Shown here: piece after piece, positions 1 to 7,248 of the stretch | Numbering within the stretch: the stretch's first letter is position 1 | How the letters are laid out: each line of letters opens with the position of its first letter | Source of the DNA: Oscillospiraceae bacterium | GTDB taxonomy: Bacteria > Bacillota > Clostridia > Oscillospirales > Oscillospiraceae | Assembly: GCA_015068425.1 (NCBI GenBank) | Contig: SVKK01000015.1 | Location: forward strand, 1-48,459 | Reading direction: 5' to 3' | Length of the DNA stretch: 48,459 bases | Notes under the pieces: model-generated | Told to the model about the DNA's origin: nothing | Databases searched by the model: none | What the model saw: only the letters and a program-made list of their open reading frames with translations | Position numbers and translations under genes: made by a program

Positions 1-5
1 TTAAC

Positions 6-941
6 TTACCACTGGGTGCCCTCTTCCCAAGCAACGAGACGGACGAAACCGCCGTCAGCAGCTTCGCAGCGGAAGGGGAATGCAGCGATGGTCATGCGCT
101 TGCCGGTGATCTCATCGATGTCACCGCCGGCGTTTTCAACAGCGATAACACCGTGCTGGCCATAGAGTCTGTGGCAGGGCTCATAGTCGGGGTAGTCAAC
201 GTCGATGTCGCGGCCGGTAGCCAGCTTGTAGTTGTTGGCCAGCCAGGGCATCTGCTCCTTGGCGGGGCAATGCCATACGACGGAGTCGGATGCGCCGTAG
301 GTACCGGAGATACCCTTGATCTTCTTTTCGAACATCAGCCACTTTGCCAGCTCGGGACCGTTACCGGCATAGTAGTTGTAGTACTTATCGTTGTTCTTTC
401 TCCAATAGTGATGGAAACCGGTGTTGAGAATGACCCAGTCGTTGGGGCGGATCTCAAGGCCGTCCTTATCGAGAGCAGCCTGAACATCTTCGGGAGTGAT
501 GATGTGCCAGATAACGCCCTTCTTGTCGGGAGTCTCAGCCCATTCGCCCATGCGTGCGGGATCGCCTTCTGCAGCGTTGAAAGCCTTCTCAAACTCTTCT
601 GCCATCCAGCGAAGGTCTACGATAACGCCGGAGCCGATGCAGTGGTTCAGGGGGAGCTCAGCGAGAGTGTAGCCGTAACGTGCGCGGTCAACCTCTTCCT
701 CGTGGAGGGTGTGGTTGGGAGCGTCGCAATGGGTACCGGCATGAAGAGTACCGGTGTAAGTGCAGGTTCTCTTGTGGAAACGCTCGAGATACTGGCCGCG
801 GGGGAAGTTCAGGTCGCTGCGTGCGCCGGGGAAGGGCCACAGGGGGGTATCCCAGCCCCAAGGCATGGAGAGGTCCCAAATCTTGGGCATCTTCTCGGTC
901 TCGAGATAAAGTTCTTCTTTTCTAAGGGGCATGTATGCCAT
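6..941 (-). CDS. Cyclase family protein (kynurenine formamidase-like metal hydrolase)
   Basis: 311 aa. Seen: the family metal-binding signature HxGTHxDxPxH, read as HAGTHCDAPNH with H67, H71, D73 and H77 the expected ligands. The start is the ATG at 941, preceded at 9 nt by AGGAGG. Known: the cyclase family (Pfam PF04199) includes kynurenine formamidases, isatin hydrolases and polyketide cyclases, mostly Zn/Mn-dependent amide or lactam hydrolases. At 311 aa it is longer than bacterial KynB (about 210 aa), so kynurenine formamidase itself is unlikely; it fits the longer isatin-hydrolase-like branch. It is read divergently from a MerR regulator, whose probable operator lies in this gene's promoter. 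The substrate cannot be told from sequence; an amide, lactam or lactone is inferred. The family call is firm, the function is not. Confidence 0.85.
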   Translation of the reverse strand: MAYMPLRKEELYLETEKMPKIWDLSMPWGWDTPLWPFPGARSDLNFPRGQYLERFHKRTCTYTGTLHAGTHCDAPNHTLHEEEVDRARYGYTLAELPLNHCIGSGVIVDLRWMAEEFEKAFNAAEGDPARMGEWAETPDKKGVIWHIITPEDVQAALDKDGLEIRPNDWVILNTGFHHYWRKNNDKYYNYYAGNGPELAKWLMFEKKIKGISGTYGASDSVVWHCPAKEQMPWLANNYKLATGRDIDVDYPDYEPCHRLYGQHGVIAVENAGGDIDEITGKRMTIAAFPFRCEAADGGFVRLVAWEEGTQW

Positions 942-984
942 AATGCTTTTCCTCCTGAGAATTTATTTGTTTTTTGCTCCCCAC

Positions 985-1015
985 ATTGTAAACCTTGGAA
1001 TTATTCCAAAGTCAA
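985..1015 (-). promoter_or_regulatory. MerR-type promoter/operator of the cyclase gene
   Basis: On the minus strand, -35 TTGACT (1010-1015) and -10 TACAAT (985-990) are separated by 19 bp. The spacer contains a perfect 15-bp dyad, TTGGAATTATTCCAA (995-1009). A 19-bp spacer with a dyad between the two hexamers is the classic arrangement at promoters activated by MerR-family proteins, which untwist the DNA. A MerR-family gene begins about 100 bp away, divergent. That this protein binds this dyad is inferred. Confidence 0.75.
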
Positions 1016-1025
1016 GTAAAAAACC

Positions 1026-1054
1026 TTGCAATATCTGCGGAAAACCGCTATAAT
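1026..1054 (+). promoter_or_regulatory. Promoter of the MerR-family gene
   Basis: TTGCAA (1026-1031), a 17-bp spacer, then TATAAT (1049-1054). This is a good housekeeping sigma promoter ending 59 bp before the GTG start. It lies back to back with the dyad-containing cyclase promoter (its -35 is about 11 bp away), so a regulator bound at the dyad could affect both directions. Confidence 0.65.
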
Positions 1055-1113
1055 GCGTATATATTATTGAGCTATTCAATATCCTTTTTCTAAGGACGAA
1101 AGGAAGTGACCGC

Positions 1114-1923
1114 GTGAAATACAAAATAGGAGATGTTGCCCGAATTCTCGGTGTTTCCACAGATATACTCCGCTATTATGAGCGCAAAGGCGTGGTCACC
1201 CCCGAGAAGGATATCAACAACGACTACCGCTATTATGACTCCTGGCACATAAATTTTCTTATGGACTGCCTTTGGTTCAAAAACTACGGTTTTTCCATAG
1301 AACAGATCGCCGATATGGTGCGCATCCCCACCGCCGGCGAGCTGAGCGAGCTTTTTCTTATGAAGGAAGAAGAGCTTCGCGCCCATATCAGCCGCTGCCA
1401 GCTGCTTCTGCGCCGCAGCGCCGAGCATCGGGCTTCTCTCGAAATGATAGAGCGGCTTCTCTATAAGTGCGAAATTGCCGAAAGCCCCGAGTTCGTGCGC
1501 TTTATCGACAGGGTGGGCAGCAGCTATATGACCGACCCCCTCACTAATGAAACCGCCAAAAAATGGCTGGAGGTTCTCCCCTTCAATAACCGCTATTTTG
1601 AGATGCCCGGCGAGGCGGTTTTGCCCGGACAGGAGGACGATTACCGCTGGGGCTACAGCCTCAGCGCCGAGTATGTTGAGGCGCTGGGCTTTCAGGTATC
1701 CCCCCCTATCATTCGCTTCCCCTCCAGAAAATGCATACACACCGTGTTCAAAAACAGCGGTGGTAAAGGCGGGTTTTCTCCTTCCCTCCTGAATTACGCC
1801 CTTGATTTTGCCCAAAAGGAAGGCATAACCGTTTTCGGTCCCATTCACGGCGTTTTGCTCTGCTCCGTAATGGAGGACGGCGTTCTCACGGGCTACTTTG
1901 AGGCGTGGATACCTATCGAATAA
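1114..1923 (+). CDS. MerR family transcriptional regulator
   Basis: 269 aa. The N-terminus (KIGDVARILGVSTDILRYYERKG, residues about 4-26, given here only as the landmark KIGDVARILGV...LRYYE) is the winged-helix DNA-binding domain of MerR proteins, followed by a dimerisation helix to about residue 120. The C-terminal half (about 140-269) looks like a GyrI-like/BmrR-type effector-binding domain, suggesting a small organic inducer rather than a metal; there is no obvious Cys metal-binding cluster. The start is GTG at 1114 with aaggaag at 1099-1106. It is divergent from the cyclase gene, whose promoter carries a dyad in a 19-bp spacer, so it probably activates that gene. Followed by a rho-independent terminator. 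Confidence 0.88.
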   Translation: MKYKIGDVARILGVSTDILRYYERKGVVTPEKDINNDYRYYDSWHINFLMDCLWFKNYGFSIEQIADMVRIPTAGELSELFLMKEEELRAHISRCQLLLRRSAEHRASLEMIERLLYKCEIAESPEFVRFIDRVGSSYMTDPLTNETAKKWLEVLPFNNRYFEMPGEAVLPGQEDDYRWGYSLSAEYVEALGFQVSPPIIRFPSRKCIHTVFKNSGGKGGFSPSLLNYALDFAQKEGITVFGPIHGVLLCSVMEDGVLTGYFEAWIPIE

Positions 1924-1928
1924 GATTA

Positions 1929-1965
1929 AAAAGACCCTGACGAGCCGTCGGGGCCTTTTGTTTTG
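1929..1965 (+). terminator. Terminator of the MerR-family gene
   Basis: AAAAGACCCTGACG pairs across a short AGC loop with CGTCGGGGCCTTTT (one mismatch, one G-T pair), followed by a T-rich tail. It starts 6 bp after the stop codon. Confidence 0.8.
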
Positions 1966-1995
1966 CTATGCAGGATATTTGCGGCGGGATTTAAA

Positions 1996-2052
1996 GCCTT
2001 CCCCTTGGGGGGAAGGTGGCATTTGCGGAGCAAATGACGGATGAGGTGTCAA
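1996..2052. repeat. Two-hairpin intergenic repeat unit
   Basis: A first hairpin of the form GCCTTCCCC...GGGGAAGG is followed by TGGCATTTG...CAAATG and the end motif cGGATGAGGTG. The same layout recurs at about 2419, 8702, 13869 (reversed), 16479 (reversed) and 25201 (reversed), with different arm sequences. No gene lies between 1966 and 2593, which is wholly repeat-derived. Confidence 0.7.
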
Positions 2053-2115
2053 AAACGTGACGGAGGGGTTTTGTCTTTATATGTCTCCGACGGCCATATT
2101 CTTTTCGCACCCACT

Positions 2116-2163
2116 GTAGGGGCGGGCATTGCCCGCCCGCGGGCGACCAATGGTCGCCCCTAC
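2116..2163. repeat. GTAG-footed double palindrome (REP-like)
   Basis: Outer arms GTAGGGG and CCCCTAC enclose two smaller palindromes, GGGCGGGC-att-GCCCGCCC and GGGCGACC-aat-GGTCGCCC. Single-palindrome relatives with the same GTAGGGG/CCCCTAC feet occur at 2537, 24616, 24725, 25168, 31921, 37700-37790, 44112 and 44178. A GTAG tetranucleotide at the foot of a hairpin is the known recognition feature of REP sequences mobilised by RAYT transposases; a RAYT relic is present at 31819. Confidence 0.7.
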
Positions 2164-2182
2164 TGTGAGGTCGGGATTGATT

Positions 2183-2403
2183 TTCCTCCGGAGGCCATAT
2201 TCTTTTTGTGCCAGCAAAAAGAATATGGAAAGAAAAACAGGGTCAAGAGGGGGTGCCCTCTTGACGAACTCCCCGATGCATAGCAAGAAAGGGCGCAGTG
2301 CCACATAATCAAAATCCAAACTTTAGTGTGCTTCCCACGTTTTCCGCTCTGGACGCTGCTGCGCCAAGGCGCCTGCCCGGCGCCACGTGGATTTCACCTC
2401 GTA
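2183..2403 (-). repeat. Composite structured repeat, copy a
   Basis: About 220 bp, element sense on the minus strand. In element order: hairpin 1 GGCGCC-gggca-GGCGCC, the conserved string CAGCAGCGTCC, a conserved ATTATGTGGCAC block, hairpin 2 GTCAAGAGGG...CCCTCTTGAC, CCTGTTTTTCTTT, then the 14-bp hairpin 3 CCATATTCTTTTTG / CAAAAAGAATATGG (2195-2228). It lies between two convergent genes. It differs from copies b and c in the arms of hairpins 1 and 2 but keeps pairing. Confidence 0.85.
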
Positions 2404-2414
2404 ACGCTCCCACT

Positions 2415-2592
2415 TTTAAAGCCTTCCCCTTGAGGGGAAAGTGGCATTTGCAAAGCAAATGACGGATGAGGTGCTCAAAGCCTCCCCTGTCATGCGCACC
2501 TCGTATGGCGCAACGACTCGGCGCGCCGCACCCACTGTAGGGGCGGGCAATGCCCGCCCGCTTTAAAGCCTTTCCCCCCAAGGGGAAGGCTT
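2415..2592. repeat. Two-hairpin unit plus REP-like palindrome
   Basis: A two-hairpin unit at about 2419-2475 (GCCTTCCCC...GGGGAAAG, then GGCATTTGcaaagCAAATG, ending CGGATGAGGTG) is followed by a degenerate stretch with a GCGCACCTCG string. A GTAGGGGCGGGC-aa-TGCCCGCCC palindrome lies at 2537-2561, and another half hairpin (aaagcctttcccccc...ggggaaggcttt) at 2566-2592. Confidence 0.65.
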
Positions 2593-2593
2593 T

Positions 2594-2636
2594 AAAAAAA
2601 CAAAAATCCGGCCTATGTTTATAGGTCGGATTTTCT
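2594..2636 (-). terminator. Terminator of the oxidoreductase-hydrogenase gene
   Basis: On the minus strand, AAAATCCGACCTAT and ATAGGCCGGATTTTT form a stem with a 4-nt loop, followed by a run of T residues (complement of the A-rich 2594-2601 stretch). It begins a few bases beyond the stop codon at 2642-2644, so the gene is probably monocistronic. Confidence 0.85.
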
Positions 2637-2641
2637 GTTTG

Positions 2642-5600
2642 TCAATGCCCATTTCGGTGGAGCAAAGCTCGCTCGCCTTCCGCGAGAAGCTCTTCACGAA
2701 GACGCTTTGCGAATTCGTTTTCCTGCGGCGCTTTGATTTTTGCCCTTTCATCCATGCCGCAAAGGGTCTTATGCCGCGCATTTTTGCGGAAAACGCTGCG
2801 GTAGGCATCCACCGGCTGACCGCCGCCCATAAGGCAGCCGCCGGGGCAGGCCATCACCTCGATAAGATGGAAGCTTTCCTCGCCCTTTTCCACCCTCTCA
2901 AGCAGCTCTTTGGCGTTTTTAAGTCCGCTGACAACAGCTATGCGCACTCTCTCCCCTTCCATCTCCGCCTCAACGCACTCGCCCACCGTTTCGCCGTCTT
3001 TGCTCTTCACTTCGACGCGGACAAGCTTTTCGGGGGACATAAAACGCAGCACAGCTTCCGCCACGCCGCCGCTGACGCCGAAGAGGGTTCCCCCGCCGGA
3101 GCCCATACGGAAGGGCGCGTCCGCCTCGCTTTCGGGGCAGTTCGCGGCATCCAGACCCTCCGAGTCCATCCAGTCCAGAAGTTCCGATGTTGTCAGGGAG
3201 AAATCTATATCCCGCTTTCCATTGGTATGGGACTCCTCCCGGAGAATTTCCGCCTTTTTGGCGGTGCAGGGCATAATAGATACGGATACAAGCCTTTTGC
3301 CCTCGCCTTCTCCGCTTTTCTCATAATGCCTGCGCAGCACCGCGCCCAGCATCTGCTGGGGAGAGCGGCAGGAGGATATATTTTTCTTAAACCGGGGCAG
3401 CTTTTCCTCGCAATATTTCACCCAGGCGGGACAGCAGCTTGTGAGAAGGGGCAGTTTTTCCCCATTTTTCAGCCGCTCCAGAAATTCCTCTCCCTCCTCC
3501 ATAGCGGTAAGGTCCGCGGCATACACCGTGTCGTGAACTTTATCAAAACCCAGTTTTTTCAGCCCGCCCACTATTTTCGCCATAGAGTTTTCCTCCGCGC
3601 CAAAGCCCAGAAGTTCGCCAACTCCTACACGGACAGAGGGCGCAATCTGGGCCACCACCAGAGTATCCGGGTCGGCAATGGCTTCCCTTACCATTTCCAC
3701 ACTGCTCTTTATGCGCAGCGCTCCCGTGGGGCAGTTGGCGTGGCACTGGCCGCAGCCAACGCAGGCGGTATCAGCCAAGGTTTCCCCTTTGGCGCGAACG
3801 TGGGTTATGCCCTTTTCGAAGACCATCTCAAGGGCGCCCACCCCCTGCAGACTATGGCAGGTGCGGACGCATTCTCCGCAGAGTATGCATTTTTCCGGGT
3901 CTATGACCACGCAGGGAGAGCTCTCATCCGCGCTCTGGGAAAAATAGAGGGGGGAATTATAATATCTTTCCTCAATCTTGCAGTTATTGTTCTTGTATAT
4001 GTTGCAGAGGAGGCTGCGGAGCTGATAAGAACCCATATAGGGATCGCAGCCATCGTCGCAGCTTGTGAGTATATTGGCGTTGGACTCCCGCCAGCCATAA
4101 TCGGGAGCGCCCGCTTCGGGATACCACCAGCCAAAGTCGCAGTGGATTACCCGGGGGTCAAGACTTGCGTCCAGCTTTGCCTTCTGGGTTATGCGTCCGC
4201 GGAAGGTGCGAATCCATACCCAGTCACCATCTTGTATCCCGCGCTCTTTCGCCGTATCGGGGTGTATAGCCACTCTGGGGAAGGGGTACTGGCGGCGCAG
4301 GGAGCGTATCTGGCGGTTGTTGGAGATGAAATACTGCATCCTTCTGCCGCCTATACTCAGAATATAGGGAAATTCTCTGGAGAGATCCGGGCGGCTGACG
4401 GGTGTTACAGGAGGCTCTTTCCAGAAGGGGAGCGGGTCGCCGCCCACCGCCTCCAGCTCCTTCGACCAGAACTCATATTTGCCTGTTGGAGTGGGGAAGC
4501 CGCCGCGGGTTTTATAGCCCAAATACTGCCGCTTGGGGGTATACCATCCCAGTTCCTTCAAACGGTCGAAGCTCAATCCCTCCATCTCGGGATAGTGCAG
4601 CGCCATTTCCTTCAGTTCCCTCTCAAGAAGCTCCTTCTGGGTTTCGGCGCCATAGTCCAGTCCCATACGCTTTAATATATCGATATAGATATCCTCGTCG
4701 GGGCGCGCCTCACCCACCTGCACCAGCTTCTGCTGGCACAGCACGGTATGCTCGGCAAATTCGGGCATGCAGAAAACGCTGTCCACCTCAGGCCACATGG
4801 CGGCAGGCAAAACTATATCCGCCATTGCCGCGGTGGGGGTCATAAACATATCCGTTACAACGAAAAAGTCCAAATCCATCAGGCATTCCCGCACTCTTGC
4901 GCTGTCGGGAAGAGAGATGAGGGTGTTATTCGCAAAGCTAAGCATCGCCCTTATTTTATAGGGATACTCCATTCTTATGGCGTCCAGCACCTGATGGGGA
5001 TTGGCGTATGGCTTCAGCTTTCTGTAAGGATAGCTGTTGATAAGCTTTTCATCGGGAACTTTAGGGGCTCGCTTTGTGGGTACTATCTTTTTGCTCTCCA
5101 CAAAGCCGCCGGGCACATCATAGCTGCCAAGCAGAGCGGGAAGAAAGTATATCGCCCGGCTTGTATGGGTGGCGTTGAAGCCGTGCTCAAAGGCGCAGCC
5201 CCACTCCAGCGCCATAGGGGTGTTTTCCGCCATCATCCGGGCGGCGCGGATTATGTCCTTTGTGGGCACCCAGGTAATCTCGCTGACCTTTCGCACCTCG
5301 TATTCCTCGGCGCGACGAGCCAGTTCCTCGAAGCCGTAGCTCCAGTTTTCCACAAAATCGTGGTCATAGAGATCCTCGTGGATGATAACATTTATTATTG
5401 CCATTGCCAGCGCGCCGTCCGTTCCGGGGCGGATGCGCAGCCAAAGGTCGGCATGCTCCGCCATCTCCGTTTTCACAGGGTCAATGACGATGAGCTTTGT
5501 GCCGTTTTTGGCGCAGTCTTTGGGATGCCACTGCAGCTCGCCATCCGCACCGCTGACGGCGGGGTTTGCCCCCCAAACAACAAGGCATTTGGGCTTTTTC

Positions 5601-6088
5601 TCCCCGTAGTAATCCACGCAGCCATAGGTGCCGGAGGTGGAAAAGCCCGCGTTTTTCCGTGGTCCGAGGCATATAAGCGCGCCGGAGGAGGTTATATTGG
5701 GAGTTCCAAGGGCAGAGGTGAAGCGCCAGAGATAGGGCACAACATGCCGTCCCGTACCCGTTATGGCGGAAATGCACTCCGGACCGTATTTATCCCGCAG
5801 CAGGCTGAGCCGCCCCGCAATGGAGTCCAGAGCTTCATCCCAGCTTATCTGCACCCATTTGCCGCTTCCCCGGGGGCCGTTTCGCTTGAGAGGATGGAGA
5901 AGACGATAGGGGTGATACATCTGCTCTATAATGGTCAGCCCCTTCTCGCAGCCCCGCCCCATATTCAGGGGAGCATCCGGGTCGGGACGCACCTTGACCA
6001 CCTTTCCGTTCTCCACAGTGAGAATATGGACGCAGCCGCCATGGCAGCCGCGGCACGCAGCGCGAAATTCATTTTCTTTTAGACTCAC
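2642..6088 (-). CDS. Molybdopterin oxidoreductase fused to [FeFe]-hydrogenase
   Basis: 1148 aa from GTG 6088 (SD GGAGAGGAG, 7-nt gap); a TTG at 6106 would add six residues but overlaps that SD. Residues 1-690 are a bis-MGD Mo/W oxidoreductase: [4Fe-4S] cysteines C12, C15, C19, C47, and C140 (ICLGPRK) at the position where formate dehydrogenases have Sec/Cys bound to the metal. Residues 725-790 hold two ferredoxin motifs (C734/737/740/744 and C776/779/782/786). Residues 800-1148 form a hydrogenase with all H-cluster motifs: TSCCPAW (C885, C886), MPCTAKKAE (C941) and MACPGGCLMGGGQP (C1081, C1085), then a small-subunit-like tail. There is no stop or frameshift at the junction. Each half is family-typical; the single chain is odd. 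Inferred role: electrons from a Mo/W substrate pass through the ferredoxin clusters to protons, or the reverse. No signal peptide seen, so probably cytoplasmic. The oxidised substrate is unknown. The hydEFG maturases are not in the window. A divergent LysR gene probably regulates it. Confidence 0.93.
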   Translation of the reverse strand: MSLKENEFRAACRGCHGGCVHILTVENGKVVKVRPDPDAPLNMGRGCEKGLTIIEQMYHPYRLLHPLKRNGPRGSGKWVQISWDEALDSIAGRLSLLRDKYGPECISAITGTGRHVVPYLWRFTSALGTPNITSSGALICLGPRKNAGFSTSGTYGCVDYYGEKKPKCLVVWGANPAVSGADGELQWHPKDCAKNGTKLIVIDPVKTEMAEHADLWLRIRPGTDGALAMAIINVIIHEDLYDHDFVENWSYGFEELARRAEEYEVRKVSEITWVPTKDIIRAARMMAENTPMALEWGCAFEHGFNATHTSRAIYFLPALLGSYDVPGGFVESKKIVPTKRAPKVPDEKLINSYPYRKLKPYANPHQVLDAIRMEYPYKIRAMLSFANNTLISLPDSARVRECLMDLDFFVVTDMFMTPTAAMADIVLPAAMWPEVDSVFCMPEFAEHTVLCQQKLVQVGEARPDEDIYIDILKRMGLDYGAETQKELLERELKEMALHYPEMEGLSFDRLKELGWYTPKRQYLGYKTRGGFPTPTGKYEFWSKELEAVGGDPLPFWKEPPVTPVSRPDLSREFPYILSIGGRRMQYFISNNRQIRSLRRQYPFPRVAIHPDTAKERGIQDGDWVWIRTFRGRITQKAKLDASLDPRVIHCDFGWWYPEAGAPDYGWRESNANILTSCDDGCDPYMGSYQLRSLLCNIYKNNNCKIEERYYNSPLYFSQSADESSPCVVIDPEKCILCGECVRTCHSLQGVGALEMVFEKGITHVRAKGETLADTACVGCGQCHANCPTGALRIKSSVEMVREAIADPDTLVVAQIAPSVRVGVGELLGFGAEENSMAKIVGGLKKLGFDKVHDTVYAADLTAMEEGEEFLERLKNGEKLPLLTSCCPAWVKYCEEKLPRFKKNISSCRSPQQMLGAVLRRHYEKSGEGEGKRLVSVSIMPCTAKKAEILREESHTNGKRDIDFSLTTSELLDWMDSEGLDAANCPESEADAPFRMGSGGGTLFGVSGGVAEAVLRFMSPEKLVRVEVKSKDGETVGECVEAEMEGERVRIAVVSGLKNAKELLERVEKGEESFHLIEVMACPGGCLMGGGQPVDAYRSVFRKNARHKTLCGMDERAKIKAPQENEFAKRLREELLAEGERALLHRNGH

Positions 6089-6131
6089 ACCAATTCTCCT
6101 CTCCAAGTTCGGGAATATGCTCTTATCCCTC

Positions 6132-6194
6132 TTGCATATGGGCTCTGATTACAGTATACTGCCCATATAAACATAAGTAAAATCAATTATTCAA
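6132..6194. promoter_or_regulatory. Overlapping divergent promoters, LysR gene / oxidoreductase-hydrogenase
   Basis: Plus strand: TTGCAT (6132-6137), 17 bp, TATACT (6155-6160) for the LysR gene. Minus strand: TTGAAT (6189-6194), 17 bp, TTTATA (6166-6171) for the oxidoreductase-hydrogenase. The two -10 boxes are only 5 bp apart. The palindrome CAGTATACTG (6152-6161) covers the plus-strand -10. Such overlapping divergent promoters are typical of LysR-type regulators that repress themselves and activate the divergent gene. Hexamers are seen; regulation is inferred. Confidence 0.55.
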
Positions 6195-6216
6195 ATGTTA
6201 AGGATAGTAAATATCT

Positions 6217-7122
6217 ATGAATAAACCTCATATCACAGCCAATCTTGAGTATTACCGCGCTTTTTACTACGCGGCCAAGCATAAATCCATAACCGCTGCC
6301 GCCCGGGAGCTTTGTCTGACCCAGCCCACGGTAACAGGTGCCATACGGCGCTTGGAGGAGCAGCTTAATGTCACATTGTTTCTGCGGCACAAAAAAGGTG
6401 TCAGCCTTACTCACGAGGGTTTAATGCTCTGGCAGCGTATTGAACCCGCTTTTCATCTCATCCTTTCAGCCGAGCAGGAGCTGGAGCAGTCCAAAGCTCT
6501 GGAGGGCGGCTCCCTTCGCATAGTTTCAACGGAGATGAGCTACCGCACCTATATCCTCCCCAAGCTCCAGCAGTTCACGGCAGATCACCCCAAGGTTAAA
6601 ATCCGCTGCCGCAACGCCCTTACGGAGGACGTTCTGGAAATGGTGAGAAAGGGAGAAACGGACATTGCTATTCTCCATGCCCCTTTCCCAGATGGGGATG
6701 ATCTGAATTTCAGATACATAAGCAGCATTGAGGAATGCTTTGTTGTTGGCCCCCGATACCGTTTTCTTTGCGAAAAACCCCGCTCTCTCGCGGAGCTTTC
6801 TGAATACCCTATGGTTTCCACCCCCACAGGCTCTTCCACCAATCGCTTCATATCCTCCCTTTTTGCCCAAAGCGGTCTCAGCTTCAACCCGGATATCGAG
6901 GTTACAACAATCGATCTGGTTATTCAGGCGGTGGAAAACGATTTGGGAATAGGAACTCTGCCCACAAGCGAGGTTGCCCGGCATCTGCACAAGGGCAACA
7001 TGTTCCAAATTCCCGTTTCGGATCTCTCAATGGAGCGCAAGGCCTATGTTATCACCGGCAAATATATGCCCCTGTCCCCGGCGGCCCAGACTTTTATCGA
7101 CCGCTATCTGATGAATGATTAA
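6217..7122 (+). CDS. LysR family transcriptional regulator
   Basis: 301 aa, the usual LysR length. Residues about 9-68 form the N-terminal helix-turn-helix (SITAAARELCLTQPTVTGAI, then LEEQLNVTLFLR). The remainder is a periplasmic-binding-protein-like effector domain starting near GGSLRIVS. The start ATG 6217 follows an AAGGA at about 6199-6203. It is divergent from the oxidoreductase-hydrogenase gene with overlapping promoters, so it probably controls that gene in response to a small ligand, perhaps the enzyme's substrate or product (inferred). A strong terminator follows. Confidence 0.92.
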   Translation: MNKPHITANLEYYRAFYYAAKHKSITAAARELCLTQPTVTGAIRRLEEQLNVTLFLRHKKGVSLTHEGLMLWQRIEPAFHLILSAEQELEQSKALEGGSLRIVSTEMSYRTYILPKLQQFTADHPKVKIRCRNALTEDVLEMVRKGETDIAILHAPFPDGDDLNFRYISSIEECFVVGPRYRFLCEKPRSLAELSEYPMVSTPTGSSTNRFISSLFAQSGLSFNPDIEVTTIDLVIQAVENDLGIGTLPTSEVARHLHKGNMFQIPVSDLSMERKAYVITGKYMPLSPAAQTFIDRYLMND

Positions 7123-7132
7123 AAAACGAAAG

Positions 7133-7164
7133 AAAAACCGGCGCTTTTAGCGCCGGTTTTTCTT
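7133..7164 (+). terminator. Terminator of the LysR gene
   Basis: Perfect 12-bp stem AAAAACCGGCGC / GCGCCGGTTTTT around a TTTTA loop, ending in T residues. It starts 11 bp after the stop codon. Confidence 0.92.
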
Positions 7165-7189
7165 ATATCCACCCTCAAAGGGGGCTATA

Positions 7190-7237
7190 TAAAAAATAAA
7201 ACCGCTTCTTCACATGAGAGGGGTGTGAAAAAACGGT
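7190..7237 (-). terminator. Terminator of rpsT
   Basis: On the minus strand ACCGTTTTTTCACA pairs with TGTGAAGAAGCGGT (14 bp including two G-T pairs) across a 9-nt loop, followed by TTTATTTTTT. It lies 12 bp beyond the rpsT stop codon. Confidence 0.88.
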
Positions 7238-7248
7238 GTTTATTTTAA

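Noticed and set aside
2615-4675. Long open frame opposite the oxidoreductase-hydrogenase gene, and a similar one at 4748-6082
   Set aside because: They lie wholly antisense to a gene with intact catalytic motifs, show no recognisable domain, and reflect the GC-rich codon pattern of the true strand.
2642-6088. Calling the fusion a formate dehydrogenase-H or acetylene hydratase
   Set aside because: The Cys metal ligand is consistent with several MopB groups, and the following Leu departs from formate dehydrogenase; the subfamily cannot be set by eye.
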